Source of the DNA: Gymnorhina tibicen
Lineage: Eukaryota; Chordata; Aves; Passeriformes; Artamidae
NCBI GenBank assembly: GCA_013399875.1
Contig: VXAZ01008004.1
Location: forward strand, 62,001 to 126,000
DNA length: 64,000 nt
Direction of reading: 5' to 3'
The notes below the pieces were generated by a model that searched no databases, had not been told where the DNA came from, and was given only the letters and a program-made list of their open reading frames with translations. Both the position numbers and the translations under genes were made by a program. How positions within the stretch are numbered: position 1 is the first letter of the stretch; each line of letters opens with the position of its first letter. Positions 1-13,263 of this stretch are shown one piece after another.

Positions 1-2834
1 TTCCGTGGGGTGTTTATTCATTGTTTCATATGTAGATAATCCTTTGCAAATGGCAAAGAACTAGAAATTAGAAAAATAGTAAGCAATAATACCACTGGGA
101 GTCATTTACTTGGGGTTCACTTACCTAAAATTACTACAATTATTAAATATGTTGGAAAGAAATAATGAAACACTACATTGCCTTCACAAAAATGTACAAA
201 TCACATTTCCTCTTATAGGAATTGTTTGAGAGATATAAAAGACCATTATGTCACGATTCAGCAACAATTTACTTGCAATTTAATAGCAAATTAGATTCAC
301 ACACTATCATTTATTGCCAAATGGATGGAAAAAAAAAAGAAAAGATAGTCTCTGTGTCCAGAGAGAGACTTTGCATTTGGCACATTTGCTGGTTTTTAAA
401 TTAATGTGTTTTGTCAATAGTTTTCCTATGAGTATGTGATAGCCCAGTGATCTTCTGACTACTCTGGACTGCCCATGGCCATGTTGCCTTGCAATGTTTC
501 TGTCACAGCAATGATGCCCAACAAGGTTGTAATGCTCTTCAGAAGAAGTTTTTCAGGAAGAGCTGTGCCGTACTAAAAAGCTTTGATTCATGCTGCGAAC
601 TGGGGACACCGATATGAAATAAAATGTGACTGATGATCAGTCAGTGACCGTTTCCATAACCATTATGCCATCAGTAATTTATCAAGGTAGTATTCCTGAT
701 GTTACACAGCTTGGATAACCAAGGGACAGAAATACATGCTGTGATTTTAAAATGCATTTCTAAGGATATTCCTTATGTATAATCTGCATAAGGATTCATA
801 AGTTAAATAACCCATACCATACTCTGAGCAAATAAAGACCAGCCAGGACTGTAATAAATTTTGACAAAAATTTTCCCTAGAAAAAGGCGATATTTTCATT
901 GCAACATTTAAATGAAAATTTTCTCATCAGATGGTTCATCATAATTTGCCAGTATGGTCTGAAACAAAATAACTTGCTGTGTAAAGCAATCTGTCAAGGA
1001 AACTGGTATTAACTCCACTAGATGCTTTGAAAATATGTCTATTTCCTCTTTCTGGGTTATTAAATATCAACCATAGCTCAGTGATTTTGGGTTTGCTTTT
1101 TATTTTGTTAGCACAAGAGAAAGACGCCATATATAAAAGCATCCAGTATTTGAAAAAAGTTCTCTAATGACATGCCCTTTTCTATACAAAAACACTTATG
1201 ACAAAATCATCTCTAAATTGCCACAGTTACCTTTATGTCGGGCATATGTAAAAGGCTAAAATACATACATATACAACATGGATGTGAACTAAGTCAGAAA
1301 GTACTCTTTTTGGTATTCACAACATCTAATTTATGCATTTAACTTCAGGTCTCTAAATAGGGAGCCAAGTTCTGCAGGCAGCATAGAAAGAGACAGGCTG
1401 TGCCATTGCACAGTGTAGCAATGGAATCAGCTCCTAGAGCAGCCTCCCTCTCTGCAATGACTATGGAGAGCTTAGTGAGACTAACTTACACACACATACC
1501 TTAAATTAGATACCTAAAGCAGATGGACTGAACACCTGTCTTTGTTTTCCACAGAATTTTTATTATATTTGGCTTTGCAGAAGGTCTTTTGCAATAGCAG
1601 AGGATTTTGCTGACCTGAACAAAGTACTAAAAATATTGCAACAGTGACCTGATATAGCTAAGCTCATCCCCAGAATTGTCTTTCTCTCCTTTTCATTTTC
1701 AGTATCCAAATGGCAAGTTCACACTTGAAAAAAAAGAATATCTTGCTTTGATCTGTAGTTTCTGAGCTGTCCCATTTCCACAAAATATATACCATTCTGT
1801 GGGTGCAATTTCAATGCACTATTCCAAAAACTTTGGCATAAAATCTAAATTAAAGAAAAATGAATGTTTTTTCTGGAATTAAAGCAATAGGAAAATAGAT
1901 ACTACAAAGCAATTTTCTCAAATGTTTTCCAGCTAAAATGAGGAAAACTATTCTATGATTTTACCTAAGAGTTGCAAGGTTTTAAACGAATATTTACAAG
2001 TATAAATAGATTTTTAATATTCCTTACATTTGCAGATAACACATTTACTATAACTCTGTATACAGACTCACAATATATCCTACTTGTTCTCATGTCTTTT
2101 TCATACTGTATAAATTCAATCACATTTTTTAGCTCACTCATATAAGTACCTTAAGAGGCCTAAACGATAAGAAAAGGGAAATAGCAATTTGGAAAGGACA
2201 GGGCATAACAAGACTCAATGGTTAAAAATTTATAAAAGATAAGCAAGTTATACAGAGTAGATAAAAGTTGTATTATTTTGTTCTGCCTGTCTCCAGAAAA
2301 CAAAAGGAAGAACTGGCTTTCAGGTCATGGGTAGAAGTAGGTAGGTAATCTCACTGGTGCAGGGAGGCAGCCTGTATTCCAGTAATAGAATTTAACTGCA
2401 TAAAAGAAAGCTTTTTATGATTTGAATTTTGTTCAGGATTCACACACACACTAAAATTCTACAGAAAATTCAGTAAATTTTCCAGCAATTAAAAGAGTGA
2501 ACCAGCCACCATGTAATTTGAGGATCTGACAGTTTGGAAGACATTTTGGCAGTGAAGGGTTGTACACTCATGGTGACTGGTGTAGTAGAGGTCAACTACA
2601 TTTCCTGGAGGAGGAAGTGTTCTAGAGTTTAACAAGAATACAAAGATGAGCTCTCCAAGCAATTAATAGAAAATTTCAAAATTGCTGTAATAAAAATAGA
2701 TAGTGCTCTGTGTAAAGGAAACAGAACAGTCCAGTACTGTTAAGAGCAGCACCAATCTTATGTGGATGTTTTCATTGGTGAGGGTGGAGACTTTTTTGTG
2801 AAAAAAATACAAATTAATGTACTTCACATATGCC
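1..2834. other. AT-rich non-coding DNA, no gene seen
   Basis: Only short open frames (under about 70 codons) occur, without family resemblance, in both orientations. The part at about 420-720 is less AT-biased and lower in simple repeats than its surroundings, so it could be a conserved non-coding element, but nothing in the sequence proves that. No transposon is recognised before the CR1 tail at 2835. Confidence 0.6.
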
Positions 2835-2911
2835 TGAAATGGGCAGGCAGTTGGGTGAGATAATCATTGTAGATCCCTTCCAACTGGAATAAAATATTCT
2901 ATTCTATTCTC
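2835..2911 (+). mobile_element. CR1 LINE, 3' tail fragment
   Basis: The stretch reads GATAATCATTGTAGATCCC then TTCCAACTGGAATAAAATA and runs into a short ATTCT tandem repeat. This is the usual end of a bird CR1 3' untranslated region, in plus orientation. Only the last few tens of bases are recognisable. CR1 copies are generally 5'-truncated because reverse transcription starts at the 3' end, so a short tail is expected. No coding part is present. The family call is firm; the left edge is uncertain. Confidence 0.75.
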
Positions 2912-5900
2912 TCATATTTTTGTAAAATTGAAGGAGCTGCAATGTTCTGCAAATGACTTCAGTTCTGCCACTAGTGAAGTGTTCTTCATTGAACATTCTG
3001 TAGTATTCCAGGAGTTTTAGTGCACTTCATCTTTCTAAGCTCTTAGACAGCCTTCATAAAGCTCTATTTAAATAGGTTGACCTCTGTACTAGAGCTCCTG
3101 ACAATTACCTGCATAACCAAAAGGTCCCAAATGTTCACAACAACCTGCCTCTCTTTCAGGGACTATTTATTTCACACAGCTCTTCTTGGGAATCTTTTAT
3201 TTATTTATTTCAGTTGGCCTTTAGATTACTCACCTCCTTTTTGGATGAGGTTATCAAAAATAAAATTTAACATAGCCTTTTTTAAAAAAATGAATGTATT
3301 GTTTCTATTAAAGATTAAAGTTCCTCTTTCAATGATTTTGTACTGCTTGGAAATTAAAAAGACATTTAATTCTGACTATTAAAGTAAAGAAGTCTATGAT
3401 TTAATAATGACATAACAAATAACTTTCTCTTCTTTATGATGGAAAAAAAATTCTTCTCTAATGTCTTGTGATCTGGGATGGAACTGTATTTCTGTGACAA
3501 ATGCATACTCATTATCTGCAGAGATTAGAGACCTACTTAAAACAAATAAAAAATACTCAGTGTCTACGCAGTGGTTTTACATACCAGCATGCTGACCCTT
3601 CTAAGAGACCGAAAGGTTTTGAACTTCAGCACTGTCACTTGAACAATAATTTAAGATTCCAATAATGTCAAGCATATGAGATGAACATGAAAAGCTTGAT
3701 GTGAGCCCTTGGGTAAGGTGAATAACAGAGACATGAAATTGTTGAAGGAAAAGAGCTTCACGCCACAAGGAGAAAAGATAAATCAACGTGTTTGTTTGGA
3801 GAACAAAAAGATCAGCCAGGCCTGGTGCAGAATTTTGAAAAAGGCCAAACTAAAATATAGATGCTAAGTCAGTCTTGTAAACTCTGGGTGCACTCTTCAG
3901 TGATAAACAGAATAAACTCCTACACAAAAGTATTACAATGCTCTTTTACTCAACTGGCCTAGCCAACCTTTTTTTAAGGTAATCCTAAAAAATTTTCTAT
4001 TTGCTCCTGTTTCTTATGTGGTTCTACTGAAGAGAGGACTTAAGAGAAAGTATTTCAAACTAATCTCCAAACACTTATTTTTTAAAAGCCATGACACTGA
4101 TAAACTCAAACACCAACAGAAAAAAATTCAAAAGTATCCTGTTTGTAACTTTGCTTTAAAAGTAACAATATATACTTGAAACGCCTGGAAGTCAAACTTT
4201 CTCCTGAGAAAAAGAATAAAATATCAGATATTTGTGAGAAAATGCAAGTGCTAATAAAATGCTGAGACAAACTGCACTTTTATATATAGAACCAAGAAAA
4301 ATTGTGGGTGTTTTCCTAATGTTTCAGGTTTGGAAGTTTGTTTCTTTTAAAAAGCCATGCAAAGCTGCAGAAATAATCCTCTAAATCCATCAACTGGTTT
4401 GATTAATCTCCTAGAAAAATTTCAATAATGATCCACAGAAAATTCAGACAATATCTGTGTAATATCATACAGGAAAGTCTGGAATACTTTCTTTTTTTTT
4501 CTGGAACAGAGAATACATCACTTTCAAGGATGACACCATGTTCCATTAGTCTGAGTTTGGCTTGACTTTTTAAGTGGCTTTTAAAAATATTTTTGAATTT
4601 TTAAACACATTAGAGAAAAACCACAATGCTTTTCAGATGATAAGTATGTAAAGCATATTTTTCTGTAGCATAATTGAAATCTAATTAATCTTTTCCCCTG
4701 GAGATCTTTTAGAGTTGAGGGTAGTGACTATCATAGAAAGAGGACTCAGTAACAAGAGGCATTTCCATTTACAAATATTTCCTCTGGAGCATCAAAGGAA
4801 TGTTTAGAAATATGTTGCAACAACTTGACTTAAATATTTTGATTATGCATTACACATGCCATTTAACCTTGCTGTACCTCAATTTTCACATATTTGAGAA
4901 AAAGAAAACAATATTTACTTATTATACCCACATGGCTTTTGCAAAAATATATTAATTAGTACTTGAGCTATACTTGAGAAGTATTATATACTATCTCAAC
5001 TGAAACTTCCATGAAATCCTGAAGACTGCCTTGGGAAATAATGGCAATTTTTTTTTTCATTGGCTCTTAATAAGATGTCACATTCATATGAAAATGATAT
5101 GTGAACATATTTTACTGGGGAGAAGGGAATTAAACCGTCTTTTTATTTGTCTCTAGCCCTTAATAATATTACAATATGAGAATAATATATGAAGAAATGT
5201 TATTTGAGAGCAGAAATTAAAGCATCAGTGTATCTTTCAGAGAATGAATGAAAAGCCATAATTATCCGGCAGCAAACCTGTGCATAGGACAAGCAGTGTC
5301 TTTAGATACTACTAATGCATTTACTTTGCTATCAGTTCATTCATATTACACATTATTAGTTAAAACAGCAACAGAGATTAAACTCTCTCTGTCATACTTA
5401 ATTCCTTCCTGCTTCAGTTTGTTCTGTTCTGCATTTGAATTTTCTAGTCACACAGAAAAGGACTAAGAAATGTACTTCAAACTTGGTTTTGGATGTCTTA
5501 CACAAAACCCCAATACCAGTGGCTGTGAACACCTTTCCTTCAAGCCCAAAAAGGCACTGCTTTTAAATTCGTATTGAATCTAAGAATAGATTTCTACTGG
5601 AAGATGTGGAAAGGAGGTTATCCTACTGTCATGCTTTATGAAATACACAGATGAAGACCAGTATGTGCTCTATACATCTATACCTGTGAACATGGCCAGA
5701 ATTTGATCACCAGAATGTAAATATGGGAGGTTGTATTGTCACATTATCACTTAAACATTTGTAAATAAGCCACCAAAACTGAAGATGAAAGGATAAAATG
5801 CATCTTAACTTTCACAGTATTTTCCTAATAACATATAAACTGTATAATAATAATGAAGGTTGAGTCAGTGATGAAAAAATAGAAAAATGGTATTTCCATC

Positions 5901-6240
5901 TAAGACAGAAAATAATGTCTCTTAGAAAATTGTAAAGAAATTATTTTCTACATAGATTTTTCTGCTAAGGTTTTCACATTCATCTTTCAAAATTTTCAAT
6001 TTGTCTAACAACAGGATTTGATTTAAAGTTTAGAAATAAATTTTGAACTCTAAAATGATTTCTTTTGATATTGTGGCAATACTTGCCAGTACTAATTGTG
6101 GCCTACTTTTTCATGCTTTAATCTTTCCACCTGCAGAGAACATATTTTGTATCTCTTAATTTCATTTATTCATTGTTTTGGTGTGTGGCGGTTGGTTTTT
6201 TGAGGCATGTGTTTTGGGTTTTTTCTTTGCTTGTTTTTAT
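2912..6240. other. AT-rich non-coding DNA, no gene seen
   Basis: The longest open frames are about 70-100 codons and low in complexity, matching chance expectation in AT-rich DNA. No repeat family or RNA gene is recognised. A T-rich low-complexity stretch closes the interval at about 6165-6240. Confidence 0.6.
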
Positions 6241-6317
6241 ATTTCAGTGTTAAAATATTATTGTGACTAAGCATTCAGTTATTTCAGTGTTAAAATATTG
6301 TGACTAAGCATTCAGTT
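6241..6317. repeat. tandem duplication, two copies of about 40 bp
   Basis: Copy one is 6241-6280 and copy two 6281-6317. They are identical except for a 3-base difference (ATT present only in the first) inside the TTAAAATATT segment. Both begin ATTTCAGTGTTAAAATATT and end AAGCATTCAGTT. Near-identity suggests a fairly recent local duplication. Confidence 0.95.
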
Positions 6318-8725
6318 ACTTTAACTTTTAAAAAAAAAATTCCTAAATTACTTTTATTTTCAATCTATTTTTAGCCACAAGAAGGGATTTGGATCACTCA
6401 GATACTGTTCTCCAAACACATAAGAAAATGGGAAAAAATTCATAGTATCTGCTTGTGTACCCCTATTAGCTGAAGATCAGTGTTCAATACCACTGGTCCA
6501 CACAGGAATTTATATATATTTTAAATAAACACAGAGACACATAAAAAGCGTTACGCGTATATTGCAAATAATTTCATTAAAACATACATGTATTTCTTTT
6601 AGCATGGCAAGGAGCACTTGTTAATTCACAGGTACTTAATTTTCATATCTCTCTAGGTACTCAAGAACACCAAATTATCAAAATTACTCTTCTCACATCA
6701 CATACAACACTTCCTGCCTCAGTGCTTCCAACCAGTAGGCATCTGCTCCTGGGAAACGCTCAAGTAGTAAAGTGTGCTGTCAGAGAAATACCGCACATCT
6801 CAGAGGCTTTCCCTGTTTATGAAGTGCTTTTTACTCAGTTCTGCCTTCAATAGTCTTCTGGACTTGCTCTACAAACCAGCAAGTACTGGTGACTCAAATA
6901 CGTGTCTTAATCACTATGGTTTTAAGTATCTATTCATATCAAAATATTACCTCAATAACTAAGAAAGAAATGATTGTAGAACTGTTCCTACAAATGAAAT
7001 ACCTAAATGAGGAAAAGTTACGTATTTTTAAACTTACAGGCCATCTCATTACAGATGCTGTTCGATTCACAATGAAGTCAATGAAGTCAATAGAAGTCTT
7101 CTGAATAATTCTCAAAGAATTAAATAGCATTTGATACAGCCATTTTTTCCCCCAAATGTACTCAAATATCCATGTATTTATCTCTAAACAAATTATTTAG
7201 ATAAAAACACCTAATTACAGGGCACTGTTCTTTCATTTATATCTTATTTAACTTGCCATTTTGCGTAACATAATAAAGCTTTTCTGTGTAGTTTTGTGTT
7301 GAATGTGCTGTTAAAGTTACAGGAAGAACTAATGAGACTGCCTAGGACTGACAAGTGACGTTCTAAGAAGACTGGTTTAGTCTTTTATCTACCTGAGATG
7401 TCTAACCAGAAATATAAGGCACTTTACTGCATGATGGGGATTCTTTTCCCCACGTTTTTTCAGATGTCATCCTGAAATAAACATGCCAAAACTCTGCTTT
7501 GCTGACTGCGTCATCAGAGCTTGCAAACGCTAGCACTTCCGTGACAGGCATTGTGAATCACAGTTATTTTTTTCTCCCAACGTCTACGAGGTCTGCCACC
7601 TGAACTGGCATAGTCTCTAAGTGCCATCAACTTCTCCTCAGGGCTTACAAGCTATATTTGCTCTTTCAGAAGAATCTGAAAATGTTGTGAACCATAACTA
7701 TGTTTCTGAGAGAACTTACAAGTTCTGCCATCTGTGCCTGCAGTGCTTCAGAGCATCATAATATGGATATGGAGATATTTTCATCATGGGGTTTATGGCT
7801 CTACCAGCTGCATCAGCAGAGATTGTTAGTGCTGTGAACCACAACCATTTATCTCTCAGCACAGATGCCTGCTTTACTTTTTCGTTAATGGTCTGTATGT
7901 TTGACCACTGTTATATATATGTGTACATTTTTCAGCAAAAGGGAAAGCAAATAACCAAAATAATCCTCTAAAGCAGATCTTTAATCACTGCAGATCTGGA
8001 GAAATTTCTAAATATTTACGTTAAGTTTAACTATGCCTTGTTTAGACCAGGAACTTATTGCAAATGCAATTATTTTGATAGCCATATCACTTGTAACCCT
8101 TTCTGTAGTCTGACAAAGCTGATTTTGAGAAAGTACTTCCTTTTATAAATATGATATTAATTCTCTTTATGCTGTCCTGGCATATTCTGACTATCTTCGG
8201 TTTAGACCATGACATGAAAAAAACCTGTCCTTATGAAGGAAACTTTTACTCTCGTTAGCTGTCACGAAGGAGTTTTGGCACACGGTGATACATCACTACT
8301 TTCTCTACATTGGCCCTGGGAAAGAAATGTGCTAGGTGTCTATGAGGAGTAACAGCAAATGCAGATGGGTACAACGAGGGCTGCGTGTGTCAGAGGGGAA
8401 TGTAGAAAGGAGTTCTATCTTCTCCATATGTTGACAGAGAAAGAAGCCATTGACATGCCAAGAAGCTCTTGACTGGCTGTCTAAATGGGGAAGCCAGGGA
8501 TATAAAGGAAAGTAGTTTGAGATTTTACTACTGATGTCATTGTGTACCTGTTGCATTTCAATATACCAATATGGGAAACATACAGATCTGGAAAGTCTGG
8601 TAGTAAAATGCCTATAAATTAACAACTAGTGAACTTTCAAATTACAGCTTTGGATACTGGGCTTATAGATCTATAATTCTATGCCTGTGTGTGTACACAA
8701 GCCTGACCTGTGAGTTAGACTCAAT
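6318..8725. other. non-coding DNA with a CpG/CRE-like patch
   Basis: No gene or transposon is recognised. Between about 7350 and 7600 the sequence is less AT-rich and carries several CpGs, including TGACGT at 7356-7361 and TGCGTCAT at 7507-7514, which resemble CRE/ATF sites. Open frames here are short and unrelated to known families. Confidence 0.5.
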
Positions 8726-9030
8726 TTAACTTGACTGTGATAAAGTGCCAAACCAGAAATACTTTGTGGATACATGGAGTTTTGAGGAAAAGGCCTTATT
8801 TCTTATCAGTCCTGTGGAGACTTGTTTGGTATGTGGGACTTTGCAGATCTTGCTTCTGGGACTATCTGGCTGTGTTGGTTGCCCATAGCGGGGGACACAA
8901 AGGATGCCAAAGCCCCCAGGCAGAGAACCTGGCACTTGGTGGTTCCATAAAGCAATTAAATCTGCCTCCCGCTTTAGACCAACTTAAAGTTTCCTTTATA
9001 ACGAGGGTTTTGGAAATCAATGAATAGACT
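8726..9030. other. GC-richer segment of unknown origin
   Basis: Composition shifts relative to both flanks: GC-richer, with a CpG at about 8888 and a run of G near 8890. Open frames of 98 codons (plus, 8731-9027) and 69 codons (minus, 8726-8935) overlap on opposite strands. Neither resembles a family I recognise. It could be an old retroelement fragment, but no terminal repeat or poly(A) signal confirms that. Confidence 0.3.
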
Positions 9031-10477
9031 GATTTTGGGGAAACGTTTGCTTATGCTTACAAATGTAGAGATTTCAAAAATGAAAATACTAAAGTCAGTT
9101 TTCATTATTTAAACAATTTTATCCAAAAATTACTTACAGGTTATGCTGTTGCTGAAACTATGGAGGAAATGAAAAGTTTCTATATGAAACTAGGTCTTAA
9201 TTTTTTTCTTTGCTGAACATGAATAAAAATCCTAGAATTTTTAGCATTTAAAATGTAATATCTAAATCATGGAAAGTATCATAACTTTGTAAGGTTAACT
9301 ACTGCTTATCAACTAATACCTATTTTGCCTTTTAAAAAAATTCTTGTAGCTTTGGATCAATGTTGAAAAACTACATATGCTAAATTTTACACAAAAGGCA
9401 AATGTTCAAAGGGAAAACAGGAGTATCAATACTTTATAACTCTTTTATATGCTGATTCTACTATAATATTTACTGAGCAGTCATTAGTGCCTTGATCCAT
9501 GTCCTCAGGAGCATTCAAAATTTAAGTTCTATTCCCTATTTGAAATGTACCAGTAAGATACCTGACAATTTGTTCCTTGCTGGCATTAATATTTTAGCAA
9601 ACCTGACATATGTTTACATACATATTTTCCATGTCAAATCACTTTATTAATACTTTCAAAAGTCTATTTTTGTAGCTGTACTGCTTTCTGCATTTTAATA
9701 AAAGGAATTCCAGAAGTTTTGAAGAAAACTAATTTGAAAATTTGAATTGGTGCTTGTTGATTTTTCGTGCTTTTCTATTATGTATGTCAACTGAGCACAC
9801 AAAATTTTTAAGTTTTAAAAAGGTTTGGAGGGAGGAGTATTTGTTCCTTAGACTAATACTAAATATTCCCATTTCTGAGTCAGTGCACAGCCCTGGGAAA
9901 AACAAAATCAAGATCAAAATAAATGTGGAACTGCACCTGCTTCTTGGAAGTAGGTGGTACTTAAACTGAATTTAATCTTGGTATTTACATACAGAGGGAC
10001 AGCACACTGGCAAAGAATCCACAAGAACATGGTCCAGGTATCTACAATTAGGGGATCATTACTAAACCAAATTATTTTCATGAATAAGTGCATCTGGCCG
10101 TTATGCCATTGTTTGGAAACCTGCAGTCAAATCTGTAAGCAAACTGGAGGGGAATCCGTAAATTGCTAAAAAAACCCCAACTTCATCCTAATGGACTATG
10201 TATTGGGCTGCCTGCATGATTTTCCTTTTTTTCCTAATATGAATACGACAACATTTAGAGGGCTTATTGATCCCCAATACTTAACTGTTAGGTCGTATGA
10301 ATAGCAAATGAAATATGATATAAAATATGCAAAATAATAGTACATTAGCCTAAACAACACTAATAAATTGCAAAGCTTAGCATGAAATTGAAAATCACTA
10401 ATGGAGCACTGTGCAGTTTGTTGAAGCAATGAGCAGTCAAAGAATCATACATAATGTAACAGTACAATTGCTAACAG
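9031..10477. other. AT-rich non-coding DNA, no gene seen
   Basis: Only short frames of about 60-77 codons occur, with no recognisable product. No repeats or RNA genes are recognised. The interval leads directly into the unusual patch starting at 10478. Confidence 0.6.
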
Positions 10478-10775
10478 CAGGTTCATAGAAGACAATTTAA
10501 ACTTATTTTTTATGGACAAGACGAATTGATCTTTGAAGCGGTTCCTAAGGAGATTCCACTTAGCCCGAACAGCATCTCGGGATTGATTCTGGACTATCCC
10601 TTGCGCCGAATACATATTTATGAACTTCCAGAAAACACTGATTTAAATTACACGTGAGATTATGGTTTATGAACTTCAACCAGAAGAAGTAAAAATACTA
10701 GACGTGGAACTAATACCTGAAACTGGTATTGAATTCAATGGTTATGACAGTCCTGCAGGTTTCACTGAAAGATAG
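10478..10775 (+). pseudogene. unidentified coding-like patch in two frames
   Basis: I do not recognise this product. One frame is open for 59 codons (10478-10654), beginning QVHRRQF and containing EAVPKEIPLSPNSISGL and RRIHIYELPENTDLNYT, then meets TGA at 10655. A second frame picks up at 10656 and runs 39 codons (with MVYELQPEEVKILDVELIPE and FNGYDSPAGFTER) to TAG at 10773. Both frames are rich in charged and ordinary protein residues, unlike the low-complexity frames around them. Six or seven CpGs cluster at about 10520-10660. The two halves join by one frameshift near 10650. A 12-base direct repeat (TTTATGAACTTC at 10617 and 10666), with looser similarity after it, hints at a 49-50 bp duplication. 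It could be a decayed retrocopy, an exon remnant, or a non-coding element that is open by chance. The acceptor-like AG before 10478 has almost no pyrimidine tract. Confidence 0.3.
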
Positions 10776-13243
10776 GTCATATGTAATGAGTTCCACTTCT
10801 TAAAATTCTTGGGAGTTGCAAACATTTAAAGCTATGAACACAAAGGATGAATATGTTTCAAAATCATAATATTCTAGATGATGTTCTATTTTCTCAAGGC
10901 CATCAACATGAAAAATTAACTTATGTTTAATGTAGTTGGTATCCAATGCACTTTTTCAAGGAGCAAGACTGCTTGACAAAATGCAAGTCTTTACTATGCA
11001 CTGATAGGAAAAGTTCTCACATTTGTGAACGTTCAGGGGGAAATTTATATCATATCCATTTTTTCTTTTTGCGGCATTTTCCCAATGAAATATTAAATTT
11101 TATGTTGTCTTGAAAAATAAGTCAAAAAGGTTTTATAAAAATTAGCAGTGCCATAAGATCTGATGTATTTTAAGTACATTTAAATTAAGAACTGAAAAGA
11201 CAAATGTGAAATTCTTATGAGATTGTATGCAGAAAATATTTTCATCTCCTAAAAAGTATTGTAATTATAGCACAGTAACTGTTCATTTTAAGTTATAAGC
11301 AGCCAACATTTTCCTTGATGAGCATGGCTCTTTTCTTCCAATTGATTTCAACTCAATATGTGAATCCAGGCCCTTTTAATGCTGTTATTTTGCACTTGGC
11401 GGTTGTGTAGGCCCAAACTCTGGCCTCATTAGCCTATAGATCTTATAGAAACTCTGAAAAAAACTGTAGAAAAATGAGGTATGTAAAAAATGGAGAGGTG
11501 TCAGAGATGGGTCTTTTGTTTACTAAAATGTAAAGTATTGAATGGCATGGGCTTTTTTTTCTAATAAAATTTTGTGAACAGATTGTTACTACTTAAGCCT
11601 AGTCATACACTTAACAAACCTAAAGCCACAATTAATTGAACAGCATGTCACCAAAAAGCAACAGTTCATGTACTCACTGGGCAAACAATCTTGTAGTTGC
11701 ATATGTTGAGATCTGAGGAGCTGTTTAGAAATGTAGCAAATACAAAACCCTGCAGTAGAAACTCCATCATCCCGAGGCGCTCACTGACATAAAGGTGGGA
11801 TGACTGAGGGAACGCAGGGTCATCACCACATTATTTGATTGCTCTCAAAACTCTGAATGCCGTATACTAAGTACTTCCCAAATTTATATGGATACTCTTT
11901 CTTCTGAATATCTTAGAGGTACCTTATTAAAGATACAGTGTATTAAAGTTTTATAGTACAACTCAGCAAGTAGCTGGTGACTTCAGGGAAGCAAATGAAG
12001 AACTACAACTTCATAGCCCTATCCCTGTTAAAGACATAGGCTCCAATTCAAAACAAATTTCTCATCACAATAATTCAGATAAAGGTGTTCCTCCATACTT
12101 TCGTTTTTGCCAAAATGAGATTATAGGATGTGCAACTTGCAGTTTTGAGCATGAAATACAGATAAAATACTTAAACAACTTATGCATCAAAAAGTGTGGT
12201 AGTAACTTAACAGGCATTCAAGTTTAGGGTTTACTTTGTTCAGCACTGATCTCACTACCAGCCAAAATAAACTCATAATTTGATAGTCTAACTGTAAGCA
12301 GCATTCATGCTCCTCAAGCTGCATAGTACAAGAATTTTATGGGAGGACAGCTATTAATCTACTTAGAAACAATATGGCTATGGGGTTTTTTTACATGGCT
12401 TATTCTTATCTTTAGATGATACAAGTATTTTCACAACCTAAACTGTCTTTTATTTTTTCTTTAAGTTCCATTTTCTGTCAGCAAAGCACAATTTCACAAC
12501 TTCCTTGTCTCCTAGCTTTTACATCAAACAACTATGAATTGATGAAAAGTATCTCATTTTCATAGTGTTCCTCTCTGATGCTAGTATTCAGGGTTTTTTT
12601 TCCTCTGGGATAAACTTCCTATCTCACTGTGCAATATGTGTTACAACAATGCTAACATTTTCAGAAGAGGCTGCATTAGAAATTGGCCTCTTAGTTAATG
12701 ATATTTGAATGTAAAGAATCTCCTTGTAGATCTAAGAAAAATAAAATATTCCCTAGTTCTCTCATCAAATAAATAATATCATAAAAATGAGAGAGTTGAC
12801 ACTGAGACTGGAATATAGCAGTTGGAGAGTGAAAGTAAGTGGGATGATGCTGGCTTGAGGACACTGACACAGTGGAATTAGAAACTGAGGAGCTGAAGTT
12901 ATATGGAGGATCCATGATGAGGCATGGGATGATACCAGGGAAGAAGAAACAAGAGTAGTCCTGGCACATAACATACCAATTACTTTACCTTAGGCAATTC
13001 TGCTTGTCCCCACTAAGTAGACGAGAGTAGTGAGAGAAGACAAGTGAGTTAGCAGCAACTTGACATGCCCACTGCTCTCCATTTCCTCTCTCACAACCCA
13101 TTGGAAGGAACAGTAAAATGCCAACCAGGAGGGCTCAAAATGTGCCTTAACTGCTTTACTCAGAAAGAGCACAGACCCTTCAGAAGTACTGCTGAAGTCA
13201 CCACCCTGGCAGGAGTTGGGGTCAGGAGGCAGGTGGGGGTCCA
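10776..13243. other. AT-rich non-coding DNA, no gene seen
   Basis: No open frame shows a recognisable product. The overlapping minus-strand frames at 12691-12974 lie on opposite phases of the same serine-rich stretch, which argues against coding. No transposon is recognised. Confidence 0.6.
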
Positions 13244-13263
13244 TGTGTGTGTGTGTGTGTGTG
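13244..13263. repeat. (TG)10 microsatellite
   Basis: Ten perfect TG units are followed by a short TGCGCACGT stretch. A likely polymorphic marker. Confidence 0.97.
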
